From NCBI GenBank assembly GCA_030603465.1, contig JAUVXT010000132.1:1-7107 (forward strand): 7,107 nt of DNA, read 5' to 3'. The stretch comes from Deltaproteobacteria bacterium (GTDB lineage Bacteria > Desulfobacterota > Syntrophia > Syntrophales > UBA2210). A program made the position numbers and the translations under genes. The first letter of the stretch is position 1. Each line of letters opens with the position of its first letter. The notes beneath the pieces are model-generated. The model saw only the letters and a list, made by a program, of their open reading frames with translations. It was not told the DNA's origin and made no database searches. Positions 1 to 5,818 of this stretch are shown here, one piece after another.

Positions 1-1
1 C

Positions 2-550
2 ATTCAGACAGGCACCGCACACGGGGGAGTGCCCCTGCCCGACGGATCAATAGCCAAGGTCAGGATTGACTTTGGCGCCCTGGAGGAAATATCCGAAATC
101 GCACGGTCCAGGTACGGGCTGGCAGGCGCTGTTCAGCACGGGGCTTCAACCCTTCCCGACGATGCCTTTAATCGATTCCCCCGGACAAAAACTGCCGAAG
201 TCCACCTGGCAACGGGATTTCAAAACATCATATACGACAGTGTGAACTTTCCCGCCGCATTGAGGGATAGGATTTACGGATATATCAATCAGGAATTGAG
301 GGGCGAAAAGAAGGAAGCCGATACGGAAGAACAGTTCATATATAAAACGAGGAAAAAGGGATTCGGCGCATTTAAAAAAGATATGTGGGACCTGGCGCCG
401 GATGTGCTGGAAGCAATCGGCACAGAGCTGGAAGATCAGTTCACCTTCCTCTTCGATCAATTGAATGTCTTCGGCACGAAGGATGTTGTTGAAAGGTATC
501 TAAACCCGGCGGATGTCCCGCTGGAAATACCTGAAGTCTTCAAATCGTAG
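2..550 (+). CDS. Class II aldolase (fructose-bisphosphate aldolase superfamily), C-terminal part
   Basis: This reading frame is open from base 2 to a TAG stop, so the gene begins upstream of the window. The GTG at 29 is internal and is not the start. Two superfamily landmarks are visible: TGTAHGG (His codon at 20-22) and QHGAST (His codon at 137-139). In class II aldolases these positions carry zinc-binding histidines and the phosphate-binding loop after the second one. The later segment AEVHLATGFQN sits where the family usually has a K(V/I)NVxT strand. Such enzymes are cytosolic zinc-dependent TIM barrels that cleave or form ketose-(bis)phosphates, chiefly fructose-1,6-bisphosphate. About 136 residues follow the QHGAS histidine, against roughly 75-95 in common FbaA proteins, so this looks like a longer variant with an acidic and aromatic C-terminal extension. 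The superfamily is fairly certain; the substrate is not, because GatY/KbaY-like or other ketose aldolases cannot be excluded. A terminator follows 18 bases after the stop. Confidence 0.85.
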   Translation: MQTGTAHGGVPLPDGSIAKVRIDFGALEEISEIARSRYGLAGAVQHGASTLPDDAFNRFPRTKTAEVHLATGFQNIIYDSVNFPAALRDRIYGYINQELRGEKKEADTEEQFIYKTRKKGFGAFKKDMWDLAPDVLEAIGTELEDQFTFLFDQLNVFGTKDVVERYLNPADVPLEIPEVFKS

Positions 551-567
551 AATTTATCTTGCCGAAT

Positions 568-604
568 GGTTTACCGGAATGTTCCGGTGAACCCTTTACT
601 TTTG
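568..604 (+). terminator. Hairpin terminator after the aldolase gene
   Basis: The arms GGTTTACCGGAA (568-579) and TTCCGGTGAACC (582-593) pair over 12 positions with one G-T wobble. Because only two bases separate the arms, the innermost pair must open to make a tetraloop. The + strand continues with a T-rich tract, CTTTACTTTT, up to 603. This is a good candidate for intrinsic termination of the aldolase transcript. The tail is interrupted by A and C, so efficiency is uncertain. Confidence 0.65.
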
Positions 605-834
605 GTGGACTCGCAAAAAGTCAAGATTGGACTTCCAAGTAACTCGTTTGGCCGAATTTAACATAACTTATTGATTCTTTTGGGCACTATTCAGATACAC
701 GGCCTGTTCGGGGAACAGGCCCTACAATATGTAGGGGTCGATGCCCCCATCGGCCTTAAACATGCTTTGTAAAAGTTACTTCCAATTATAATGCCGATGT
801 GTCGGCATAGCGGAGCTTTTTACGAAGTCGTCAC
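604..834. repeat. Nested palindromic (MITE-like) intergenic element
   Basis: The convergent gap between the aldolase and metG is filled by layered inverted repeats and has no gene. Outer arms: GTGGACTCGCAAAAAG (about 605-620) matches the complement of 816-834 (GTGACGACTTCGTAAAAAG) apart from short gaps. Inner arms: ATTGG (626-630) and AAGTAACT (637-644) pair with AGTTACTT (774-781) and CCAAT (782-786), with six extra bases, ACTTCC, breaking the left copy. Local hairpins lie inside: 701-709 with 713-721 (nine perfect pairs), 720-725 with 731-736 (six), 739-743 with 748-752 (five), and 791-797 with 802-808 (seven). This structure fits a non-autonomous palindromic repeat or MITE. No transposase is present. 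Reading from metG, the 791-808 hairpin could also act as a weak terminator, but no U-run follows it. Confidence 0.55.
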
Positions 835-839
835 TTTTC

Positions 840-2729
840 CTAACTTATCTTTGCCCCAACCTTTGCGTCGCCATCGAAAGTGAGGAGGGTAAGCCCTTCC
901 TCCTTGTCCGTCGCAAGGAGCAGTCCCTCAGATGTGACTCCCATCAGTTTCGCCGGCTTCAGGTTTACCAGGACGGGAATCTTCTTTCCTATCAGTTCTT
1001 CCGGTTTGTAATCCTTCCCTATCCCGGCGACTATCGTCCTTTCCTCTCCTATATCGATCTTCAATTTGAGGAGTTTGTCCGATTTAGGAACGGCTTTCGC
1101 CTCCAGGATCAGAGCAACCCTCAGGTCTATCTTCCCGAAATCTTCAAAGCCGATCTCTTCCTTTATGTCCGATACCTTTTCTTCCTCTTCCGAACCCTTG
1201 TATTCAACCCTGGGGAAAAGGGAATCGCCGCGGGTTATTGAATTTCCGGCAGGCAGGCCGCCCCAGTTTCGGATACTGTCGAACTCCTGCGATGCAATAT
1301 CGGCAATGCCCAGCCTCTTCATGATCTCTCCGGAAGCGTCGGGCATAAAGGGAGATGTGACGACGGCAATTACACGTAAGGCCTCCAGTATATTGTATAT
1401 GACCGTTTCCAGCCTTCCTTTTGACTGAGGGTCTCTGGCCAGAACCCATGGTTCGCTCTCAACGATATATTTATTAGTGATGTTTATAAAGTCCCATATT
1501 GCAATGAGGGCCTTGTGAAAGGCAAGGGCGCTGAAAGCTTTTTCCACACCGGGGAGGAGCGCCTCCGCACTTCCGATCATCTGTGTGTCTTGCTCCGATT
1601 GAGCGCCTGCTTCGGGGACCTTTCCATCACAGTATTTGACGGCCATGGAGAGCGTCCTGCTTGTCAGATTCCCCAGATCGTTGGCCAGGTCAGAGTTTAT
1701 CCTCTGGACAAAACCCTCTTCACCGAAATTGGAGTCGAGGCCGAAGACCATATCCCTCATGAGAAAGTATCTGAAAGCATCGAGGCCGTATTTGTCCTTC
1801 AACTCCAGGGGGTTTACCACTGTTCCCCTGCTCTTGGACATCTTGCTCTGGTCGATATTCCAGTAGCCGTGGACATTGAGGTGCTGATAGGGCTCTACTC
1901 CGGCCGCCTTCAGCATGGTGGGCCAGTAAATGCCGTGTGGCTTCAGGATGTCTTTGGCGATGAGGTGTTCCGCAACGGGCCAGAATTCCTTATAATTTTT
2001 TCCCTCTGGGTAACCGATACCGGTAAGGTAGTTTATCAGGGCATCAAACCATACATAGGTTACGTAGTTTTCATCGAAGGGGAGTGTTATTCCCCAGGTA
2101 AGCCTCGTCTTGGGTCTCGATATGCACAGATCCTCGAGGGGTTCTTTGAGGAAGGAAAGGGCCTCGTTTTTGTACCGTTCGGGTCTGATGAAATCCGGGT
2201 TTTCAGTGATGTGTCCGATGAGCCAGTCCTGATATTTACTCATCCTGAAGAAGTAGTTGCTCTCTTTCCGGTGTTCGGGAAGGGTCTGGTGGTCGGGACA
2301 TTTACCCTCTTCCAGTTCGTTTTCTCTGTAGAATCGTTCGCAGCCGACGCAATAGAATCCCTCATATTCTCCGAAATAGATATCCCCCGCGTCATAGACC
2401 TTCTGCAGGATAGCTTTCACCGTTTCCATATGATCTTTGTCTGTAGTCCTGATAAAATGATCGTTGGTGATAGAGAGCTCCGGCCAGAGCATACGAAACT
2501 GCGCGCTTATTCTGTCCGTGTATGCCTTGGGGGTCTCATTTGCCATCCCGGCCGCCTCTGCGACCTTATCCCCATGTTCATCGGTGCCGGTCAGAAAATA
2601 TGTTCTGTAACCGGCCATCCGGTAAAACCTGGCCATTACATCGGCCACTATTGTCGTATACGCATGTCCAATGTGTGGTAACGCATTCACATAATAGATT
2701 GGCGTGGTAACGTAAAACGAATTCCGCAT
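840..2729 (-). CDS. metG: Methionyl-tRNA synthetase with C-terminal tRNA-binding domain
   Basis: This class I aminoacyl-tRNA synthetase charges tRNA-Met with methionine in the cytosol. The 629-residue protein shows the HIGH signature (HIGH, residues 19-22) and the KMSKS loop (about 296-300), which frame the Rossmann catalytic fold. Between them lies a single zinc knuckle with Cys127, Cys130, Cys144 and His147, the Thermus-type arrangement rather than the double knuckle of E. coli MetRS. WFDALINYLTG (about 227-237) is a typical MetRS motif. The anticodon-binding helical domain follows (about 350-500). After an acidic linker, residues about 526-629 form a Trbp111-like OB-fold tRNA-binding domain (FGKIDLRVA, then NLKPAKLMGVTSEG), which dimerises MetRS in many bacteria. 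The ATG is preceded by a modest GGGGTAAG Shine-Dalgarno-like stretch. It is the last gene of the tmk-holB-ricT-metG cluster, 48 bases after ricT. No defects were seen. Confidence 0.97.
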   Translation of the reverse strand: MRNSFYVTTPIYYVNALPHIGHAYTTIVADVMARFYRMAGYRTYFLTGTDEHGDKVAEAAGMANETPKAYTDRISAQFRMLWPELSITNDHFIRTTDKDHMETVKAILQKVYDAGDIYFGEYEGFYCVGCERFYRENELEEGKCPDHQTLPEHRKESNYFFRMSKYQDWLIGHITENPDFIRPERYKNEALSFLKEPLEDLCISRPKTRLTWGITLPFDENYVTYVWFDALINYLTGIGYPEGKNYKEFWPVAEHLIAKDILKPHGIYWPTMLKAAGVEPYQHLNVHGYWNIDQSKMSKSRGTVVNPLELKDKYGLDAFRYFLMRDMVFGLDSNFGEEGFVQRINSDLANDLGNLTSRTLSMAVKYCDGKVPEAGAQSEQDTQMIGSAEALLPGVEKAFSALAFHKALIAIWDFINITNKYIVESEPWVLARDPQSKGRLETVIYNILEALRVIAVVTSPFMPDASGEIMKRLGIADIASQEFDSIRNWGGLPAGNSITRGDSLFPRVEYKGSEEEEKVSDIKEEIGFEDFGKIDLRVALILEAKAVPKSDKLLKLKIDIGEERTIVAGIGKDYKPEELIGKKIPVLVNLKPAKLMGVTSEGLLLATDKEEGLTLLTFDGDAKVGAKIS

Positions 2730-2777
2730 GATATTCTTACCCCAATGGATTTTTGCTGTCAGATGAAAAACTGATAC

Positions 2778-3602
2778 CTAGCCCCTCTGGATATCGTGCA
2801 CTGAAACCTCTATCTCTGTTCCTTCCTCCAGGCCTACAACAACCGTTTTCTCCAGGATGTTTTGTCTCAGGACCCTCCCCCGCCCTTCGCGAACGGTGAC
2901 ACATTTTCCGCATTTGGGCATGTTCTTTTTCGCATCCATATAGGTATCGTACTCGTATGAGAGGCAGCATATAAGCCTTCCGCATAGACCGGATATCTTC
3001 TCCGGATTCAATAACATATTTTGTTCTTTAGCCATCTTGATGGTAACGGGCACAAAGTTGTTGAGAAAGCTTGTACAGCATAGCTCCCTTCCGCAGATAC
3101 CCATGCCTCCGCAAATGCGTGCCTCGCTTCGCACCCAGATCTGTCTCAGTTCTATCTTGGACTTGTATCTCTGTACGAGATCCTTTACCAGTTTTCTGAA
3201 GTCAACTCTGTCTTCAGCGGTAAAATAAAATATGATCTTGCTCTTATCAAAGAGACATTCGACATCAACCAGTTTCATGGGGAGATCTCTTCCCGTTATT
3301 CTATCACAGCAAAATTCAAAGGCCTTCTTTTCGAGCCCTGTATTATCTTCCTCTACCTTCGCGTCTTCTCCGGTGGCCTTTCGAATAACCTTTTTAAGGT
3401 TTGGGGGCAATTTATCGTCGGTGGATAACCTGACTTTTGTGGCGACCGAACCCACCGCCATACCATCTTCTGTATTGACGATGACCTTCTCGCCCTTTTG
3501 CAGGATGATACCGCTCGCATCAAAGGTATAGACCTTTCCCTTTTCCTTAAATCGCACACCCACAATTTTCTTCATCGGGCTTTTCTTTGGTTGATTATGC
3601 AT
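2778..3602 (-). CDS. ricT: PSP1/RicT (YaaT) family cysteine-rich regulatory protein
   Basis: The 274-residue protein belongs to the PSP1 C-terminal-domain family, whose best-known member is Bacillus subtilis YaaT/RicT. There RicT joins RicA and RicF in an Fe-S-containing complex that influences RNase Y-dependent RNA processing, sporulation and competence. The hallmark cysteine segments are present: CGGMGICGRELCC (Cys164, 170, 175, 176), GLCGRLICC (Cys207, 212, 213) and CGKC (Cys231, 234), plus Cys98-Cys99. The N-terminal part (about 10-60) begins with the usual KKIVGVRF strand. The ATG at 3602 lies four bases after the holB stop. A second ATG at 3575 (residue 10) matches the usual family start, and neither has a strong Shine-Dalgarno sequence, so the first nine residues are doubtful. 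Position between holB and metG matches the Firmicute and deltaproteobacterial neighbourhood. The function outside Bacillus is inferred; RicA and RicF are not in the window. Confidence 0.9.
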   Translation of the reverse strand: MHNQPKKSPMKKIVGVRFKEKGKVYTFDASGIILQKGEKVIVNTEDGMAVGSVATKVRLSTDDKLPPNLKKVIRKATGEDAKVEEDNTGLEKKAFEFCCDRITGRDLPMKLVDVECLFDKSKIIFYFTAEDRVDFRKLVKDLVQRYKSKIELRQIWVRSEARICGGMGICGRELCCTSFLNNFVPVTIKMAKEQNMLLNPEKISGLCGRLICCLSYEYDTYMDAKKNMPKCGKCVTVREGRGRVLRQNILEKTVVVGLEEGTEIEVSVHDIQRG

Positions 3603-3606
3603 AACT

Positions 3607-4620
3607 TTACACGCTCAGCTCTTTCATGACGGCTGTCTGCCGAATTCCCGCGAGTTTAAACATCATTGATTCCAAAGTCAACTGTTTGTTGGCATTTTTT
3701 TCGATCGCGCGATAGGCACGTTCTACGGTCTTTATGCTTTTCAGAATATTCGGCCCCGCCATTCTTTCAGAAAAATTCTTTGTTGAGTCAGCACAGTCGG
3801 GATGAATCAAGTTCGCCCGGTCTTTCATTTCCTTGAATACAAGCACGTCCCTGTACCAGCTTTTCAAGATATCCATCTTTTCTAAGATGGCATCTTTATC
3901 CCTTCCCAGCTCCAGGGTCAGCGATAATAACTGCAGGGGATTTCTCTCTGTATCGGGGGAAGTAATCTTTTCGATCAGATCCCTTTTTAAAGTAATATAT
4001 GATTCGTCCCTCATTTTCAGGACTCTCCCGATGCTTCCCTCAGACGATGAGGCCAGTGTCAGAGATAACTCCTCGTCAAGGGCAAATCTTTCCTTCAGAA
4101 AAGCGACAATGATGTCTTTGCGTAATGGACCGAATCTGATCTTCTGGCATCGCGATGTGATCGTCGGGGGGAGTAGATAAGGTCGAGACGTGGTCAATAC
4201 CAGGATATTCGAAGGGCCGGGTTCCTCGAGGGTTTTCAAGAGCGCATTGGCAGCGGGTATATTCATTCTTTCGGCATCTTCTATTATAAAAATCCTTTTC
4301 TTCCCCTCAAAGGGCCGGTATTTCGCCTGATTTTGCAGTTTCCTGATTTCCTCGATCTTTATGAAAATTCCTTCAGGGCGTATAAGAAAAAGATCGGCAT
4401 GGTTCCCATGATCGATCTTTCTGCAGGCAGCGCAGGCGTCACAGGAATCGTTCTTCCCGTCTTTGCAGTTCAGGGTCTTTGCCAGGGCTATGGCCGTCGT
4501 TTTTTTGCCGATGCCCTTCATGCCATAAAAAAGATAGGCATGGGGAATACGCCCCCGCGCTATGGTCCTTTGCAAAACAGCTATCTGTCGGTCTTGACCG
4601 TAGATATCTTTGAAGGACAT
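3607..4620 (-). CDS. holB: DNA polymerase III subunit delta' (clamp loader)
   Basis: This is the delta' subunit of the clamp-loader complex, which opens and loads the sliding clamp on primed DNA. The chosen ATG at 4620 gives 337 residues. Visible AAA+ landmarks: YGQDRQ near the start (about 7-12), a Walker-A-like GMKGIGKKT (33-41) in which Lys replaces the usual Ser/Thr after GK, a zinc module with Cys52, Cys60, Cys63 and Cys66, a degenerate Walker B (FIIEDAE, 111-117), LKTLEEP (128-134) and the SRC motif (156-158). SRC belongs to clamp-loader subunits that supply the arginine finger, and a degenerate P-loop is usual for delta', which generally does not hydrolyse ATP. An in-frame TTG at 4635 would add five residues and overlap tmk. 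I prefer the ATG because GGAAGG lies seven bases upstream of it. The TAG of tmk falls in that spacer, suggesting translational coupling. ricT follows after four bases. Confidence 0.93.
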   Translation of the reverse strand: MSFKDIYGQDRQIAVLQRTIARGRIPHAYLFYGMKGIGKKTTAIALAKTLNCKDGKNDSCDACAACRKIDHGNHADLFLIRPEGIFIKIEEIRKLQNQAKYRPFEGKKRIFIIEDAERMNIPAANALLKTLEEPGPSNILVLTTSRPYLLPPTITSRCQKIRFGPLRKDIIVAFLKERFALDEELSLTLASSSEGSIGRVLKMRDESYITLKRDLIEKITSPDTERNPLQLLSLTLELGRDKDAILEKMDILKSWYRDVLVFKEMKDRANLIHPDCADSTKNFSERMAGPNILKSIKTVERAYRAIEKNANKQLTLESMMFKLAGIRQTAVMKELSV

Positions 4621-4624
4621 CGGT

Positions 4625-5281
4625 CTACCTTCCAATCAATTCCAGTAAGGAAACACAAATTTCATGGTGGATTTCGTTGATCCCCATTAAACCATCGATC
4701 ACGCGGAATCTTTCAGGCTCATTCTCTGCGAGGAACAGGTACCCCTCCCTCACCCTCCTATGGAATGACCTGTTTTCCTTCTCAAATCGATCGTCAAGTT
4801 TTTCTTTGATTCCCTTTTGTATTGTGTAATTTGATGCCCGGCTGGATACCCTCCCGAGCCCTGTATCGACCGGCACATCGAGGAGAAAAGTCAGATCGGG
4901 TTTCAGAGATCCGGATGAGAAATCATTAAGTTTCCTTACGGTATCTATTTCCCATCCGCGTCCATGCCCCTGGTATGCAATGGTGGCATCAGAAAAGCGA
5001 TCACACAAGACCATTTTCCCTTCTTTTAAGGCTGGTACAACTATTTCATCGACATGCTGCGCTCTATCTGCGGCAAAGAGAAGAAGCTCTGCTTTTATGC
5101 TGAGGGGGAGAGACGTTTTATGGAGGAGAAGCGTCCTTATCTCCTTTCCTAACTGAGTTCCACCCGGCTCGCTGGTTACGATAAAAGGGATATCTCTCTC
5201 CGCAAGATAGTCCCCAGCTTTTTTAACCTGAGTTGTTTTACCGGAACCTTCAATTCCTTCGAATACAATAAATTTTCCCAT
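4625..5281 (-). CDS. tmk: Thymidylate kinase (dTMP kinase)
   Basis: The enzyme phosphorylates dTMP to dTDP using ATP, an essential cytosolic step in dTTP supply. The 218-residue length is normal for bacterial Tmk. The P-loop is FEGIEGSGKTT (residues 7-17), with Lys15 and Thr16 as the expected phosphate and Mg contacts. EPGGT (38-42) is the conserved substrate-site motif, and DRFSDATIAYQGHGRG (94-109) contains the DR(F/Y) signature and the AYQG thymidine-pocket segment. Basic residues around 144-148 (RVSSR) and the DDRFE segment mark the LID region and the following helix. The ATG at 5281 has only a poor TTGGA-like sequence directly before it, and no earlier in-frame start looks better. It opens the cluster that continues with holB, ricT and metG, with the holB ATG four bases after the tmk stop. 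No missing key residue was seen. Confidence 0.96.
   Translation of the reverse strand: MGKFIVFEGIEGSGKTTQVKKAGDYLAERDIPFIVTSEPGGTQLGKEIRTLLLHKTSLPLSIKAELLLFAADRAQHVDEIVVPALKEGKMVLCDRFSDATIAYQGHGRGWEIDTVRKLNDFSSGSLKPDLTFLLDVPVDTGLGRVSSRASNYTIQKGIKEKLDDRFEKENRSFHRRVREGYLFLAENEPERFRVIDGLMGINEIHHEICVSLLELIGR
4628..4633 (-). promoter_or_regulatory. Ribosome binding site deciding the holB start
   Basis: On the - strand GGAAGG lies seven bases before the ATG at 4620 and inside the last codons of tmk. Using the upstream TTG (4633-4635) as start would place this sequence inside the coding region, overlapping the TTG itself, with no comparable site ahead of it. The tmk stop codon (4625-4627) falls between this site and the ATG, an arrangement typical of translational coupling. 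Confidence 0.7.
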
Positions 5282-5293
5282 TCCAATAAAAAA

Positions 5294-5323
5294 AAGATAA
5301 TTCTTTCGTAATAAAGTTGTTAA
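5294..5323 (-). promoter_or_regulatory. Tentative sigma-70-type promoter for the tmk cluster
   Basis: Reading the - strand, TTAACA (5323-5318) and TATCTT (5299-5294) are separated by 18 bases, matching the -35 and -10 consensus at five and four of six positions. Transcription would start only a few bases before the tmk ATG at 5281, giving an almost leaderless message. That would fit the absence of a strong Shine-Dalgarno sequence there. Such matches are easy to find in AT-rich DNA, so this is a weak call. Confidence 0.2.
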
Positions 5324-5348
5324 AGCATAAATTCCTTTGAGCGGTCAT

Positions 5349-5471
5349 TAAGATGGTTTTTGAGAATAAATCCCGGCGAAGCGGAAGAACAGCGATTCCA
5401 ACTGCTTGAGCCCGAAGGGTGAGTTTTGGAATCGCCTGTAGCAAACCCTGGATTTATCAAAAAGCATCTTA
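5349..5471. repeat. 123-bp imperfect palindromic intergenic element
   Basis: Outer arms: 5349-5373 (beginning TAAGATGGTTTTTGA and ending TAAATCC) is complementary to 5450-5471 (GGATTTA ... CATCTTA), with one mismatch and a three-base difference in length. Inner arms: GCGATTCCAA (5392-5401) and TTGGAATCGC (5426-5435) pair perfectly over ten bases, enclosing a small CCC-GAA-GGG hairpin. The whole element can fold into one long cruciform. It lies in the gene-free stretch upstream of tmk and contains no plausible gene. Its form suggests a dispersed, non-coding palindromic repeat of the REP or MITE kind, which needs a genome-wide copy count to prove. The rest of the 5282-5587 stretch holds only the tentative tmk promoter and the ferredoxin terminator. 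Confidence 0.6.
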
Positions 5472-5518
5472 GACAAGCGAAAAAGTGTTTATACGGCGAT
5501 TCATCAACTTAAATGCGT

Positions 5519-5569
5519 AAGAGGCAAAAAGATAGAGGAAGATCGTGCCTCTTGGTACAGATCTTCCTC
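5519..5569 (-). terminator. Terminator after the ferredoxin gene, with an interleaved second stem
   Basis: On the - strand, GAGGAAGATC (5569-5560) and GATCTTCCTC (5544-5535) form a perfect ten-pair stem about 18 bases after the ferredoxin stop. It is followed by the U-rich run TATCTTTTT (5534-5526), so it should work as an intrinsic terminator. A second perfect eight-base pair of arms, AAGAGGCA (5553-5546) and TGCCTCTT (5526-5519), has one arm in the loop of the first stem and the other beyond the U-tract. The two stems interleave as in an H-type pseudoknot, with connecting segments of 6, 1 and 8 bases. The terminator role is well supported; the pseudoknot is a hypothesis. Confidence 0.7.
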
Positions 5570-5587
5570 ATAATAGCATTATCGCTT

Positions 5588-5761
5588 TTAGCTCCCGGGG
5601 GTTATCGCCTCCACCGGGCATACATCGACACAAGAGCCGCAATCGGTACATGTTTCAGGATCGATGACATATTTGTCATCCCCTTCGCTTATCGCTCCAG
5701 TCGGGCATTCGCTTTCGCATGTTCCACAAGCAATACACTCATCTGTAATTACATGGGCCAT
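5588..5761 (-). CDS. 2[4Fe-4S] ferredoxin
   Basis: This small gene encodes 57 residues (beginning MAHVITDECIACGTC and ending AITPGS). It contains two bacterial ferredoxin motifs: Cys9-Cys12-Cys15 with Cys19-Pro20, and Cys38-Cys41-Cys44 with Cys48-Pro49. These eight cysteines are arranged to bind two [4Fe-4S] clusters, the last cysteine of each set completing the other cluster as in clostridial-type ferredoxins. The protein should be a soluble, acidic, low-potential one-electron carrier in the cytosol. The ATG at 5761 has a strong AGGAGG seven bases upstream. The gene lies 57 bases after the NifU-domain gene with a weak hairpin between them, and is closed by a strong terminator. Its redox partners cannot be told from the window. 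Confidence 0.95.
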   Translation of the reverse strand: MAHVITDECIACGTCESECPTGAISEGDDKYVIDPETCTDCGSCVDVCPVEAITPGS

Positions 5762-5793
5762 ATTCTATCCTCCTCTATTTATATTGGATTTGT

Positions 5794-5817
5794 AAAATAA
5801 AACAAGCCTTCAGGCTT
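5794..5817 (-). terminator. Weak intercistronic hairpin between the NifU-domain and ferredoxin genes
   Basis: Directly after the NifU-domain stop the - strand reads AAGCC (5817-5813), loop TGAA (5812-5809), GGCTT (5808-5804), then GTTTTATTTT down to 5794. The hairpin and U-rich tail look like an intrinsic terminator, but the stem has only five pairs (six or seven with a distorted loop). It may act as a partial terminator or 3'-end stabiliser, leaving the ferredoxin expressed by read-through. Confidence 0.5.
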
Positions 5818-5818
5818 A

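Noticed and set aside
701..808. Hairpin series considered as a CRISPR fragment, riboswitch or structured RNA gene
   Set aside because: There are no regularly spaced direct repeats, and no riboswitch core or tRNA-like fold is recognisable. Lying between convergent genes, it is better explained as a palindromic repeat.
1515..2681. A 388-codon open frame on the + strand, antisense to metG
   Set aside because: It lies wholly inside the strongly supported metG gene, has no recognisable domain, and its length follows from the codon usage of the opposite strand.
4503..4529. Lysine in place of Ser/Thr in the holB Walker A motif as a sign of a defective gene
   Set aside because: Delta' subunits commonly have degenerate nucleotide-binding motifs. 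The SRC motif and zinc cysteines are intact, so the gene looks functional.
5250..5444. A 64-codon open frame on the - strand overlapping the start of tmk
   Set aside because: It runs through the palindromic repeat, overlaps tmk in another frame, and shows no motif or good ribosome binding site.
5778..5783. TATAAA on the - strand as a -10 box for a separate ferredoxin promoter
   Set aside because: Transcription would start within or just before the AGGAGG ribosome binding site, and the possible -35 (TTGTTT, 16-base spacing) is weak and part of the U-rich tail of the hairpin.
5513..5800. A 95-codon open frame on the + strand with a hydrophobic N-terminus
   Set aside because: It covers the ferredoxin on the opposite strand and runs through the terminator hairpins. 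The ferredoxin has eight motif cysteines and a strong ribosome binding site.
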